Shown here piece after piece: positions 24,368 to 33,621 of a stretch of 42,640 bases of DNA (position 1 is its first letter; each line of letters opens with the position of its first letter). Location: assembly GCA_016939365.1 (NCBI GenBank), contig JAFGHD010000117.1:1-42640 (forward strand), given 5' to 3'. The translations under genes were made by a program, and so were the position numbers. The stretch comes from Bacteroidales bacterium. Its GTDB lineage: Bacteria > Bacteroidota > Bacteroidia > Bacteroidales > JAFGHD01. The notes beneath the pieces are model-generated. The model was not told where the DNA came from. It searched no databases and worked only from the letters and a program-made list of their open reading frames with translations.

Positions 24368-25003
24368 ATGTCAGTACTTGTAGGTAAAAAGGCTCCCCTG
24401 TTCGAAGCGGAAGCTGTTGTGAGCGGAAACGAGTTTGTTGAAAAGTTTTCCCTGGAGCAATACATCGGCAAGAAGTATGTGATCTTCTTTTTTTACCCGC
24501 TGGATTTCACTTTTGTATGTCCGACTGAGATATTGGCCTTCCAGAGGAAACTGGATGAATTTGAGAAGCGGAACGTGGCTGTGGTGGGATGTTCCATCGA
24601 CTCCAAGTTTTCGCACCGGGCCTGGCTGAGCATGGAACAGAAAGACGGCGGGATCAGGGGGGTTATTTTTCCGCTTGTATCCGACAGATCCAAGACCATC
24701 AGCATGAATTACGATGTGCTTGCCGGAGAGTATGATTATGACGAGGAGGCAGACCAGTATCTTTTCGACGGGGAGGCGATGGCATACCGTGGTCTGTTCC
24801 TGATTGACAAGCAGGGTATTGTCAGGCATCAGGTAGTGAATGATCTGCCATTGGGCCGCAGTGTCGAGGAAGCATTGCGGATGGTGGATGCACTGCAGCA
24901 CTTCGAGGAACACGGCGATGTCTGCCCGGCTGACTGGCATGCAGGTGACGAAGCCATGAAACCCACCCCGGAAGGTGTAGCGGATTATCTGTCGAAATAT
25001 TGA
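24368..25003 (+). CDS. 2-Cys peroxiredoxin (AhpC/Prx1 type)
   Basis: A 211-residue cytosolic thiol peroxidase that reduces hydrogen peroxide and organic peroxides. The peroxidatic Cys51 is in FTFVCPTE, and the resolving Cys186 is in DVCPADW, so it is a typical 2-Cys enzyme. The C terminus GVADYLSKY resembles the Prx1 tail that makes such enzymes sensitive to over-oxidation. No AhpF or thioredoxin reductase gene is adjacent, so its electron donor is probably encoded elsewhere. The gene stands alone, with its own promoter region and a strong terminator at 25025-25056. Confidence 0.95.
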   Translation: MSVLVGKKAPLFEAEAVVSGNEFVEKFSLEQYIGKKYVIFFFYPLDFTFVCPTEILAFQRKLDEFEKRNVAVVGCSIDSKFSHRAWLSMEQKDGGIRGVIFPLVSDRSKTISMNYDVLAGEYDYDEEADQYLFDGEAMAYRGLFLIDKQGIVRHQVVNDLPLGRSVEEALRMVDALQHFEEHGDVCPADWHAGDEAMKPTPEGVADYLSKY

Positions 25004-25024
25004 AACAGGATGCATAGAGTGCAG

Positions 25025-25056
25025 ACGGCGGCGTCAGTTAACACCGCCGTTTTTTT
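25025..25056 (+). terminator. Intrinsic terminator after peroxiredoxin
   Basis: A GC-rich 7-bp stem (25025-25031 with 25044-25050) is followed by seven T residues, 22 bases past the peroxiredoxin stop. Confidence 0.88.
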
Positions 25057-25102
25057 ATATCCGTGTAGCGCCTGTGCCGGCATATGATCGGATGGAATGC
25101 TT

Positions 25103-25110
25103 TACTTTTG
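25103..25110 (+). promoter_or_regulatory. -7 promoter box for MFS transporter (TACTTTTG)
   Basis: TACTTTTG is a perfect TAnnTTTG match ending 19 bases before the ATG at 25130 and lies after the preceding terminator. It probably drives the MFS-deacetylase-lipoprotein unit. Confidence 0.5.
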
Positions 25111-25129
25111 GGTTTGAAAAACGGTTGTA

Positions 25130-26524
25130 ATGGAGCATATCCGGCGATCACTGAGGGACAATCCGTGGACAAGGTGGAGCATCCTGGTACTGGTTGCCTT
25201 CGTGCAGGCCGCCAATTATTATTTCTATGATGCCCTGTCTCCCCTGAAACGATTCCTGGAAGAACATTTTGCCTTCACCAACACCGATTTCGGTCTTTTC
25301 GTCTCGGCCTATTCGATCCCGAACATATTCCTGCTGATGTGTATCTGGGGGGGTATTATCCTTGACCGGCTCGGCATCCGCCGCACCGGCTTCCTGTTCG
25401 TTTTGCTGATGGCGGCCGGGGCCATGGTCACGGCATATGGTTCCAGCACCTTTTATGTCAACGGCGGGCCGGGTTATAGCCTGATGGGCTCCTTTTTGCC
25501 GGCTTATTCCCCCGAGTTGAAGATGATGTTGCTGGGGCGTTTTCTGTTTGGTCTGGGTGCAGAGACCAGCATTGTGGTGATCAGCAAGATCATCGTGAAA
25601 TGGTTCAAGGGCAAGGAGCTGGCCATGGCTTTCGGGTTCAAGATCGGGATTGCCCGGTCGGGATCATGGGCTGCATTTTATTTTTCGCCCACACTGGCCA
25701 ATGCACTGCCGCACTGGAGCTGGGCCATCTGGTTAGCCGCCCTCTTACTCATCATGGCACTGCTTGCCTTCCTCATCTATACTATGGCCGATGCCAGGAT
25801 CGACCGTCAGCAGCTGCAGGGAAACCTGATCACACAGAAAGACCGCTTCCGGATGCAGGACATGGTACAGTTGGTTACCAACCGCTCATTCATCTTTGTC
25901 ACCCTGCTGTGCATGACCTTTTACTCGGCTGTCTTCCCATTCCAGTCGTTCGCACCCGATTTCTTTCTGAACAGGTTCGGCTTCACTCCTGAGATGAGCG
26001 GGAAAATCGCCTCCCTGCTGTCGGTGGGAACAGCCATCTTCACTCCCCTGGCAGGGATGTTCATCGACCGCAAGGGCCGCAGTGCCACGGTTATGGTAGC
26101 CGGATCGCTGATGATACTTGGCATACATCTCTGCTTTGCATGGACCTTCGTATCGCCCTATATCCTGATGATCCTTCTGGGGATCGCTTTCTCCATGGTA
26201 CCCGCCGCCATGTGGCCATCGGTGGCAAAAATCGTGGATGAAAAGCGCATCGGCACGGCCTACGGAACCATGTTTGCCATACAGAACCTCGGGCTATGGG
26301 CCTTCCCATTGCTCATCGGCATTGTCCTCGACGGCACAAACCCCGGGATCACACCAGCTATGGTCGCTTCGGGCAGTGCTTCGTACGACTATACCTGGGC
26401 CATCCTGATGCTGGCCGGCCTGGGCCTTCTGGGTCTGTTGTTCGCCATCTTGCTGAAACGTGAAGACCGCAAGTCGGGATATAGACTGGAGCTGCCCTCC
26501 GGACAAAGCGGCACAAAGAGATAG
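25130..26524 (+). CDS. MFS transporter
   Basis: A 464-residue inner-membrane protein with about 12 hydrophobic segments in two halves joined by a polar loop (around residues 225-245). The first-half MFS motif GGIILDRLGIRRTG lies between helices 2 and 3, and LGRFLFGLGAETSIVV matches helix 4 of the superfamily. The second half has a matching GMFIDRKGRSA. A Tyr/Gly-rich extracytoplasmic loop (about 104-125) is longer than usual, as in MFSD1-like transporters. The substrate cannot be inferred. The polysaccharide deacetylase gene starts 6 bases after it, so the two are probably co-transcribed. Confidence 0.85.
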   Translation: MEHIRRSLRDNPWTRWSILVLVAFVQAANYYFYDALSPLKRFLEEHFAFTNTDFGLFVSAYSIPNIFLLMCIWGGIILDRLGIRRTGFLFVLLMAAGAMVTAYGSSTFYVNGGPGYSLMGSFLPAYSPELKMMLLGRFLFGLGAETSIVVISKIIVKWFKGKELAMAFGFKIGIARSGSWAAFYFSPTLANALPHWSWAIWLAALLLIMALLAFLIYTMADARIDRQQLQGNLITQKDRFRMQDMVQLVTNRSFIFVTLLCMTFYSAVFPFQSFAPDFFLNRFGFTPEMSGKIASLLSVGTAIFTPLAGMFIDRKGRSATVMVAGSLMILGIHLCFAWTFVSPYILMILLGIAFSMVPAAMWPSVAKIVDEKRIGTAYGTMFAIQNLGLWAFPLLIGIVLDGTNPGITPAMVASGSASYDYTWAILMLAGLGLLGLLFAILLKREDRKSGYRLELPSGQSGTKR

Positions 26525-26530
26525 CCTGTC

Positions 26531-27196
26531 ATGAAGTATTTCATCAGGACACCTGTCGTGGTAAGGATGCTCCGGAGAGACATCATCTGGAGAATCGGTA
26601 AGACACCGGGTAATATTTATCTCACTTTCGACGATGGTCCGGATGAAACGGTCACTCCCCTTGTGCTCGATATCCTGAATGAGCGGGATGCAAAGGCCAC
26701 CTTTTTCTGCCTTGGCAGAAATGCAGCCCGGCACCCGGAGCTTGTGGACCGTATCCGTCTGGAAGGACATACCCTGGGGAATCATAGCTTCGATCACCTT
26801 GATGGCCGGCGGATAGATGCCCGTACCTTCCTGAGCAATGTGATGAGGGCTCATGAGATCATCCGGTCGCCGCTGTTCAGGCCGCCCTACGGCTGGATCA
26901 GCTCCCGACAGATCAGGTTGCTTGGCACCTCCTTTCATATCATTGGCTGGACTGTCCTGCCCGGCGATTTCGACTCCCGCGTTTCCAGAGAGCTATGCCT
27001 CAAAAGGCTATACCGTCATACCCGCGGAGGGGATATCGTGGTGCTTCATGACCGTGAAGCCTACAAAGAAAAACTGCTTTTTCTGCTTCCTCTCTTCCTG
27101 GATCACTTCATAACGCAAGGCTATCGTTTCATGGCCCTGGAGAGGGACACTTCCGGGGAAATACCGAAATTTGCAATGGACATAAAGCAGCCGTGA
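26531..27196 (+). CDS. Polysaccharide deacetylase (NodB/CE4 family)
   Basis: A 221-residue CE4 enzyme that would remove N- or O-acetyl groups from a polysaccharide such as peptidoglycan or a surface glycan. All five motifs are visible: TFDDGPD (residues 32-38, catalytic base and metal Asp), NHSFDH (84-89, metal His), RPPYGW (117-122), a Trp/Asp motif WTVLPGDFD, and VVLHD near residue 180. Only a short, weak N-terminal hydrophobic stretch is present (no clear signal peptide), so export is uncertain. It lies 6 bases after the MFS gene and 1 base before the next lipoprotein gene, implying one operon. Confidence 0.9.
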   Translation: MKYFIRTPVVVRMLRRDIIWRIGKTPGNIYLTFDDGPDETVTPLVLDILNERDAKATFFCLGRNAARHPELVDRIRLEGHTLGNHSFDHLDGRRIDARTFLSNVMRAHEIIRSPLFRPPYGWISSRQIRLLGTSFHIIGWTVLPGDFDSRVSRELCLKRLYRHTRGGDIVVLHDREAYKEKLLFLLPLFLDHFITQGYRFMALERDTSGEIPKFAMDIKQP

Positions 27197-27197
27197 C

Positions 27198-28943
27198 GTG
27201 AACCGTCTCTCCGCCCTTTTCATTATCTCCCTCCTGCTGCCTGTGGCCATCATGATAGTGGGGGGTTGTGCCCATCCGGTCACACCTTCGGGTGGTCCGC
27301 GCGACACGGCACCCCCCGTGGCATTGCATGCCGATCCGCCTTTTCTTTCCAGAGGTATATCACCTGCAGAGGTGCACATCACTTTCCATGAGTTCATCCA
27401 GTTAAAGGAACTTCAAAAGCACCTTCTGGTCTCTCCCCCAATGGATCCGCTTCCCGATGCGGTGCTACGGGGTAAAACCCTGATTATCCGTTTCCATGGC
27501 AGCCTGCAGCCGAATACCACCTACACGGTCTATTTCGGGGAGGCCGTTGTGGATATTACCGAATCCAATCCGCTGTCCAACTTCAGCTATGTCTTTTCCA
27601 CGGGTGAGACCCTTGACAGCCTGACCATCGTAGGAATAGCGCGGGATGCCTTCACCCTGGAGCCACAGGAAGGGGTATATGCTATGGCTTATCAGGTGCA
27701 CAATGACACCCTTCCGGCTGATTCGCTCCCCCTGAAGATCAAACCGCAGTATGTTTCACGGACCGATAAGGACGGAACCTTTACGATGTCTCACATGAAG
27801 GATCAGGATTACCTGGTGTTTCTCCTGGACGATCTCAACAGCAATCTGTTGTTCGACCTTCCGGATGAAAAGACCGGCTTTGCAGACAGCCTGATCAGGC
27901 CCTGGCACATCGTGAGGGATACCTCTGTGATTCCTGCCACGGACTCGCTGAACCTTACAGGGGCCACACAGCAGGATTCCGGTCTGTTAATGCCTTCACC
28001 CCCTCCGGAACTGGAACTGTTCATGTTCACTGCAACAGACACCCTCCAGCGCATCCTCAGGGCATATTCCGAAAAGCCCAACACTGTCCTCTTTGCTTTC
28101 CGGTTTCCTGCCGATACGGGCACCCTCAGGATAAGCTGCGATGCCATTCTGCCCGGACAGATGGTGACAGAGCTGAAATGCGGCAAGGATACGCTTCAGG
28201 CATGGATCAAACCGCCGCTTCCGGATACCCTTCTGGCCTTTGCAGATTTCGGATACGGTATTTCCGATACGGTCGCTTTGCCCCTGGTCAGGGCCTCAAA
28301 AGGAAAACCGGTACCACTTGTTCCGCCCGACAGCATTGCACTGAAGATATCTGCCAATCTGAAGGCCGGTCAACTGGACCCGTTCCGGCCCCTCATTATC
28401 GAATCCGACTACCCGTTAACCGGTGTCGATACCAGCGGTATCCGCCTGTACACTGACCTTGATACCATCGTACCCTCCCTGAAATGGGCAGGCAACCTGT
28501 TCCGCACCATCCGTGTGGCACATGACTGGGAAGACCGGATCACCTACAACCTGATGATACCCTCCTCATCCCTGACCACATGGATGGGACAACGTCAGGA
28601 CACCATCAGGTTCATATTTTCCGTGAGACCCGAAACAGAATATGGTAACCTGGCAATCAATCTGACGGATACTGTTTCAGGCTCAGCCCTCATCTTACAG
28701 CTGCTGGACGGTAAAAACCAGGTTGTCCGGGAAGCACTCACCACCGAGAGAGGCCTTATCAGGCTCGGCCATCTGTTACCCGGCGGATATATGCTTCGTG
28801 CAATTGTTGACAGAAACGCCAACGGGAGGTGGGATACCGGCAGATTCCCGGGCCTTCAGCCTGAACGGATTTTCCTGTATCCTGAGACACTACAGGTCAG
28901 GGCCAACTGGGACCTGGAGGAAGAGTGGGATCTGGAGGACTAA
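27198..28943 (+). CDS. Lipoprotein with bacterial Ig-like (Big_5) domain
   Basis: A 581-residue envelope lipoprotein starting with GTG one base after the deacetylase stop. The N terminus has a hydrophobic stretch ending in the lipobox IVGGC (Cys about 24). It continues with a conserved Bacteroidota opening (TPSGGPRDTAPP) and a Big_5-type domain (about 35-135; FLSRGISPAEVHITFHEFIQLK, LQPNTTYTVYFGEAVVDITE). The rest is beta-rich with Asp/Ser/Thr loops and ends in an acidic EEWDLED tail. Homologs are widespread in Bacteroidota without known function. The last 4 bases overlap the converging alanine dehydrogenase gene. Confidence 0.8.
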   Translation: MNRLSALFIISLLLPVAIMIVGGCAHPVTPSGGPRDTAPPVALHADPPFLSRGISPAEVHITFHEFIQLKELQKHLLVSPPMDPLPDAVLRGKTLIIRFHGSLQPNTTYTVYFGEAVVDITESNPLSNFSYVFSTGETLDSLTIVGIARDAFTLEPQEGVYAMAYQVHNDTLPADSLPLKIKPQYVSRTDKDGTFTMSHMKDQDYLVFLLDDLNSNLLFDLPDEKTGFADSLIRPWHIVRDTSVIPATDSLNLTGATQQDSGLLMPSPPPELELFMFTATDTLQRILRAYSEKPNTVLFAFRFPADTGTLRISCDAILPGQMVTELKCGKDTLQAWIKPPLPDTLLAFADFGYGISDTVALPLVRASKGKPVPLVPPDSIALKISANLKAGQLDPFRPLIIESDYPLTGVDTSGIRLYTDLDTIVPSLKWAGNLFRTIRVAHDWEDRITYNLMIPSSSLTTWMGQRQDTIRFIFSVRPETEYGNLAINLTDTVSGSALILQLLDGKNQVVREALTTERGLIRLGHLLPGGYMLRAIVDRNANGRWDTGRFPGLQPERIFLYPETLQVRANWDLEEEWDLED

Positions 28944-30163
28944 CGGATGGCAGCCATCAGCAGCTCAATATCCTGGTAAGGCAGGCCAAAATGGTTTCCG
29001 ATGAAGGGTTTTGTCAAAATGCCCTGATAGAGGAAAACGCCATATCTCACTCCGTAATCCACGCTGAGCACCTGCTCCACACCTCCCTCCTCTCCGATCC
29101 GGAGCAGAACGGGAGTCAGGAAGTTGCTGAAGGCAAAGGATGCGGTATGCGGATATCTTGAAGCGATATTGGGCACACAGTAATGCGTTATATCGTACTC
29201 CTTGAAGACAGGATTCTTATGATCAGTGACCCTTGAAGTCTCGAAGCATCCGCCCTGGTCGATGCTGATGTCGATGATGACGGCGCCGTATTTCATTTTC
29301 CTCACCTGCTCCGCACTGACCAAACAGGGAGAGATGGTTTCCTGGGAATGGATGGCTCCAATAGCCAAATCGGCGGTCTTCAAGGCTTTTTCAAGAACCA
29401 GCGGCTGAATGATCGATGTGAAAAGGGGAACACCCAGTTCATTCTGCAACCTGCGCAGCCGGTATACCGAGTTATCAAACACCTTGACTTGTGCACCGAG
29501 GCCGAGGGCCGCCCGTATGGCATACTGAGCGACTGTACCTGCACCCAGGATCACCACCTCGGTAGGGGTAATCCCCGGGAATCCGCCGAAAAGCGATCCC
29601 TTCCCGATTGAAGTATCAGCCAGATACTCTGCGGCAATGAATATGGAAGCGGTGCCGACAATCTCACTGATGGCACGAACCACAGGGAACGAACCTGAGT
29701 TATCCTTGATATATTCAAAAGCAACGGCAGTGACCTTTTTCTCTGCCAGGCGCCTGAAGTACTCCTTGTTTTGTGTGGTAAGCTGCAGGGTAGAGATGAT
29801 GGTCTGACGCTGATTCACCATTTGTAACTCCTGGTCGGAAAGCGGCGCGACCTTGACTACAATGTCGCTTCTGAAAATATCGGGGGTATTGAAGACAATT
29901 TCGGCTCCCGCCTCGCTGTATTCATGATCGCTGAAATGGGCTGTTTTTCCGGCGCCTGACTCCACCCGCACCTTATGCCCGTTGGCCACAAGAACTCCCA
30001 CCGCCTGGGGTGCAAGAGGTACCCTGCTCTCCTGAAAGGCAGTCTCCCGCGGCATACCAATGGACAATTCACGGTTTCTGCGTTCCATCAGCAACATCTC
30101 CTCCTTGGGGAGAAGAGCTTCGGAACCTGAATAATTCATCATTTGTTTCTGTTCGCCTGCCAT
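28940..30163 (-). CDS. ald: Alanine dehydrogenase
   Basis: NAD-dependent enzyme interconverting L-alanine and pyruvate plus ammonia. The protein (407 residues from ATG 30163) has the AlaDH/PNT N-terminal domain (IGMPRETAFQESRVPLAPQAVGVL, GHKVRVESGAG), a central Rossmann domain with VVILGAGTVAQYAIRAALGLGAQVKVFD, and the C-terminal IDISIDQGGCFETS segment typical of the family. The frame continues upstream to a TTG at 30214, but that adds an unusual polar extension; ATG 30163 gives a length closer to homologs. It belongs to the Bacteroidota-type AlaDH with about 35 extra residues before the usual start. The 3' end overlaps the converging lipoprotein gene by 4 bases. Confidence 0.92.
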   Translation of the reverse strand: MAGEQKQMMNYSGSEALLPKEEMLLMERRNRELSIGMPRETAFQESRVPLAPQAVGVLVANGHKVRVESGAGKTAHFSDHEYSEAGAEIVFNTPDIFRSDIVVKVAPLSDQELQMVNQRQTIISTLQLTTQNKEYFRRLAEKKVTAVAFEYIKDNSGSFPVVRAISEIVGTASIFIAAEYLADTSIGKGSLFGGFPGITPTEVVILGAGTVAQYAIRAALGLGAQVKVFDNSVYRLRRLQNELGVPLFTSIIQPLVLEKALKTADLAIGAIHSQETISPCLVSAEQVRKMKYGAVIIDISIDQGGCFETSRVTDHKNPVFKEYDITHYCVPNIASRYPHTASFAFSNFLTPVLLRIGEEGGVEQVLSVDYGVRYGVFLYQGILTKPFIGNHFGLPYQDIELLMAAIR

Positions 30164-30289
30164 CTGTTCCAGGGATTTATCCCGGATGGTACCCGTTTCA
30201 GTCCTGATTGTCAACGGGACCCCTGAATCATATCGACCACCCTTTCAGTTTCATAATCTTCATCCAGGATCAATGCACTCAGGGCGGAT

Positions 30290-30297
30290 TAAAGATA
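30290..30297 (-). promoter_or_regulatory. Candidate -7 box for ald (TATCTTTA)
   Basis: On the minus strand TATCTTTA is one base from TAnnTTTG and lies in the gap between the SGNH gene end and ald. A start at 30163 would give a leader of about 120 bases. Confidence 0.3.
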
Positions 30298-30331
30298 ATC
30301 AAAAAACCGGACACGTGAATATAATATTCAT

Positions 30332-31483
30332 CTATCTGCCGCCTTCGATAAACCTTTCCACCATTTCGGCCACAAGGAGATTCCCGTCAGGATTCCAGTG
30401 GGTATCTCCCTTGATAAAAAACATGCCATATGTTTCTTCAGCCGTCCGTTCGCCTATAAAAACAGGAAAAAGATTCAAAAAACCTGTTCCGTATTTTTCA
30501 CTGAATTCCTTCCAGAAAGTCACCTGCCGGCTGTCCAGGTCATTGGCGAAAATCTGGTGGGGTGCCGGGTAAACCACAATGGTCTGGGGGATCCCGTGTT
30601 TATCGCACAGATCCTTCAGCTGTTTCATATGCTTTCCTGCCAGGCGTAATCCTTCCTTGCCCCACCGCTTGAACACCTGATTGTCGAGAGTCCAGATAAA
30701 CCGGCCTTCCTCCGGATTGTCACTGTCCATATATCCATCCAGGTTTTGAAACCAGACATTGATATTGGCCATTTCATCCTCATAGAAGGCATTGTCAATC
30801 CGGGGATGCTTGTGCGACACCGCCGAGATGGAATAACCGAGAAACGATGTCCTTGCAAGGAACCGTCCCGTCTTCATGATGAGATGATTCCAGGCGGTGG
30901 GAAGCCGGGGTTCGAAACCCTTGTAGAATATCTCGTCCTGGATGTCAGAGATATCTATGAACACAAACAGCTCATCGAAATTCAACCCTTTTTCTTCAAT
31001 AAGATACCGTGTTTTCAGCCAGTACAGGAGGGGGCTGTAGCTGACAGCCGCACCGTTGAGTATTTCCGTTCCTTTTTCAGAGAACCGGCTGTTGAGTATT
31101 CCGGCGACACTCTCCTCCCATGATACACCCATGCCTTCCAGGAATGAATCGCCCATGAAAAGATACCGTTTCCCCTGGTAATCAGATGTTACTGTCCGTG
31201 TCGATCCATCCCTGAAACCGAGGGAATTGGTGAGAACCTCATATTCCCTGCCGCCCCACATGGTCTCTGCCGTGGCTGAAGGAATGAAATCGTGGTGATA
31301 GAAAGGATGAGTGCATCGGAAAGCATGGTAGTCCTTCGGTATGAAAAGCAACCCGGCAATAAGGTCGATCACCACCAGACCCGCGGCAATAAACAGTATC
31401 AGAGTCCGGACAGGGTGCTTTGCAAACCGGTTGGGGGTGGTTCCCTGTGATAATTTCCCGGAGTCTATTCTTCCTTTTGCCAT
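30332..31483 (-). CDS. Membrane-anchored SGNH-hydrolase-like protein
   Basis: A 383-residue protein with one N-terminal membrane helix (about residues 27-50) after a short basic cytoplasmic part. The remainder has SGNH/GDSL features: a block I motif FMGDSFLEGMG (candidate Ser nucleophile) and, near the C terminus, GDTHWNPDG with the Asp/His pair. This layout resembles AlgX/AlgJ-type acyltransferases and esterases acting on extracytoplasmic polysaccharide. Deacetylation or acetylation of a surface glycan is plausible, but the substrate is unknown. ATG 31483 abuts the tsaE stop (TGAATG), so translation is probably coupled. Confidence 0.7.
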   Translation of the reverse strand: MAKGRIDSGKLSQGTTPNRFAKHPVRTLILFIAAGLVVIDLIAGLLFIPKDYHAFRCTHPFYHHDFIPSATAETMWGGREYEVLTNSLGFRDGSTRTVTSDYQGKRYLFMGDSFLEGMGVSWEESVAGILNSRFSEKGTEILNGAAVSYSPLLYWLKTRYLIEEKGLNFDELFVFIDISDIQDEIFYKGFEPRLPTAWNHLIMKTGRFLARTSFLGYSISAVSHKHPRIDNAFYEDEMANINVWFQNLDGYMDSDNPEEGRFIWTLDNQVFKRWGKEGLRLAGKHMKQLKDLCDKHGIPQTIVVYPAPHQIFANDLDSRQVTFWKEFSEKYGTGFLNLFPVFIGERTAEETYGMFFIKGDTHWNPDGNLLVAEMVERFIEGGR

Positions 31484-31903
31484 TCAGTATTGAAATTTCC
31501 TTTCTCCCGTAGCCGGATCCGGCAGAATTGAAATGTATACGGCTTCCCGGGGTAAAAGTTGCCCGATATTTTCCGGCCATTCAATGAAGCAATAGCAACC
31601 ACTGGAGAAGTACTCATCCAGTCCGAGATCGAGAGCCTCCATGATATTACGGATCCTGTAGAAATCGAAATGGTACACGGGATAGCCGTCGGCAGCCCTG
31701 TATTCATTGATGATGGCGAATGTAGGGCTGTTGACAACATCGGTGACCCCCAGTTTCCGGCACAAAACCTGTATGAATGTGGTCTTGCCCGCACCCAGCT
31801 CGCCTGAGAAAGCAAAAATACGTGCCTCCGGATGGTCATTCAGCAGTAATACCGCCAGACTATCCAGGTCGGACACATCCATTGAAGTGAATTCCCGGAA
31901 CAT
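31484..31903 (-). CDS. tsaE: tRNA threonylcarbamoyladenosine biosynthesis ATPase TsaE
   Basis: TsaE is the ATPase partner of TsaB/TsaD in forming N6-threonylcarbamoyladenosine at position 37 of ANN-decoding tRNAs. The P-loop GELGAGKTT lies at residues 34-42, followed by VNSPTFAIINEY and the YHFDFYRI segment, all characteristic. From ATG 31903 the protein has 139 residues, the normal size. The frame stays open upstream to 32005, but that extension (Arg/Phe-rich) is not family-like. It sits 109 bases after porX and directly before the SGNH gene. My recollection is that porX, tsaE and ald are neighbours in many Bacteroidota, which fits the order here. Confidence 0.93.
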   Translation of the reverse strand: MFREFTSMDVSDLDSLAVLLLNDHPEARIFAFSGELGAGKTTFIQVLCRKLGVTDVVNSPTFAIINEYRAADGYPVYHFDFYRIRNIMEALDLGLDEYFSSGCYCFIEWPENIGQLLPREAVYISILPDPATGERKFQY

Positions 31904-32012
31904 TGGACAAAATCTAAACCGGATGGCAAAGATAAGAATCAGCAGGGTCCGGCCTGTATTGCTGAGGCAGGGCATCCCCAACTGTTTCAGGGACGGGCCA
32001 AACACAACAGGA

Positions 32013-33566
32013 TCATCTGGCCTTGAGGTGAATATAGGGGATCATCATCTCTTCCATCGAAATACCGCCATGCTGGAAGGTGTTCCGGTAATAGTTGACG
32101 TAATAATTGTAATTATTGGGATAGGCAAAAAAATCGTTCTTTTTGCAGAAGATGAATGAGGAGCTGACATTGATCCGGGGAAGGTAGATATTACCCGGAT
32201 TCCTGACCTCAAACACCTCACGCCGGTCATATTGCAGCGCCTTTCCCGTCTTGTATCTCAGATTGGTGTTGGTATTGCGGTCTCCCAGCACTTTCACCGG
32301 GTCCTGCACCCTGACCGATCCATGGTCTGTTGTGATGATGAGATCAATACCCTTGTTTCCGATATAGGATATGATGTCCCGCAACGGGGAATGCTCGAAC
32401 CATGACAGGGTGAGAGACCGGTAGGCAGGCTCGTCATCGGCCAGTTCGCGGATGATCTCCATTTCCGTACGGGCATGTGAAAGCATATCCACGAAATTGT
32501 AAACCACCACATTCAGTGCATTCCCCATCATATTGGGGAGATTGTCCACCAACTTCCTCCCCACATTCAGGTTCAGCACCTTTGTGTAGGAAAAGCGGAT
32601 GTCCTTTCCGTATCTCCGGAGAAACTCACCGAGTAGATGCTCCTCATACATGTTCTTCAACCCTTCTTCATCCTCCCTGACCCAGTACTGGGGATATTTC
32701 CTCTCTATTTCCGATGGCATGAGCCCTGAAAAGATAGCGTTCCTTGAATACTGCGTGACGGTCGGCAAAATGCTGTAGAAGATATCCTCCCGTTCCACAC
32801 GGTAGTGCTCCTCAATGACGGGCTGCAGTGTCTTCCACTGGTCAAACCTGATGTTGTCCATAAGGATGAAGAACACCTGATTGTTGCCATTGAGGCTTGG
32901 AAGTAACCTTTCCTTCAGAAGTGTATGCGACATTACCGGGCGGTCGTTGCCTTTGCCGGTAAGCCAGTTTTGATAGTTGCTCTCGATGAATTTCCCGAAC
33001 ACTTGATTGGCTTCGCTTTTCTGCATATTCAATACCTCCTGGATACCCGTATCGGCGATGCTGCCCAGTTCGAGCTCCCATCTTACAAGACGGCGGTACA
33101 CATCCGTCCATTGCCTGTGGTCCAATGGCCCTGAGATATCCATGCCCAAACGGCTGAAACTCTGCTGGTAGGCCATCGTGGTCTTCTCGCTGATCAGCTT
33201 CTTGTTTTCCAGGTTCTTCTTCAGAGAGAGCAGTATCTGGTTGGGATTGACAGGCTTGATCAGGTAGTCTGAAATTTTTGATCCAATGGCATCTTCCATG
33301 ATTGTTTCTTCTTCGCTCTTCGTGATCATCACCACAGGCAGTCTGGGAAATTCCTGCTTGATAACCTCCAGTGTCTCTATTCCTGACAAACCGGGCATCT
33401 GCTCATCCAGAAAGATGATGTCGAAAGGCTGCTTCCGTACCATTTCCAACGCATCGGTGCCGTTGTTGGAAGTTTCAACATGGTAGCCTTTCTGCTCCAG
33501 AAAAAGGATATGCGGCTTCAGCAGGTTGATTTCATCATCAACCCAGAGGATATTGATTTTGTCCAT
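32013..33566 (-). CDS. porX: PorX-type response regulator with PglZ/alkaline-phosphatase-fold effector
   Basis: PorX regulates the type IX secretion system in Porphyromonas and relatives and has nucleotide phosphodiesterase activity in its effector. The receiver domain (about 1-120) has the acidic pocket VDDE, phosphoacceptor Asp54 in FLDEQMPG and the conserved Lys in MITKSEEE. After a helical linker (about 125-200) comes a PglZ/alkaline-phosphatase-fold domain: LMDNIRFDQWK, TVTQYSRNAIFSG with the nucleophile-region Thr, VYNFVDMLSHAR, and IITTDHGSVRV with metal Asp/His. Start ATG 33566 is chosen over ATG 33572; both are possible. No cognate histidine kinase (PorY) is adjacent. It is read divergently from the sensor/nucleotidyltransferase gene. 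Confidence 0.92.
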   Translation of the reverse strand: MDKINILWVDDEINLLKPHILFLEQKGYHVETSNNGTDALEMVRKQPFDIIFLDEQMPGLSGIETLEVIKQEFPRLPVVMITKSEEETIMEDAIGSKISDYLIKPVNPNQILLSLKKNLENKKLISEKTTMAYQQSFSRLGMDISGPLDHRQWTDVYRRLVRWELELGSIADTGIQEVLNMQKSEANQVFGKFIESNYQNWLTGKGNDRPVMSHTLLKERLLPSLNGNNQVFFILMDNIRFDQWKTLQPVIEEHYRVEREDIFYSILPTVTQYSRNAIFSGLMPSEIERKYPQYWVREDEEGLKNMYEEHLLGEFLRRYGKDIRFSYTKVLNLNVGRKLVDNLPNMMGNALNVVVYNFVDMLSHARTEMEIIRELADDEPAYRSLTLSWFEHSPLRDIISYIGNKGIDLIITTDHGSVRVQDPVKVLGDRNTNTNLRYKTGKALQYDRREVFEVRNPGNIYLPRINVSSSFIFCKKNDFFAYPNNYNYYVNYYRNTFQHGGISMEEMMIPYIHLKAR

Positions 33567-33621
33567 ATTCAAATGAGGTTAATGCGCGTTTTGATCCTAT
33601 CATGGCATGCCACATGCATTG

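Noticed and set aside
24371-25015. 214-codon reverse frame opposite the peroxiredoxin
   Set aside because: Antisense to a highly conserved enzyme and without a family signature.
30907-30921. TTCGAA-containing stretches such as this one as tRNA T-loops
   Set aside because: They lie inside coding sequence, and no acceptor or anticodon stem pairs around them; no tRNA was found.
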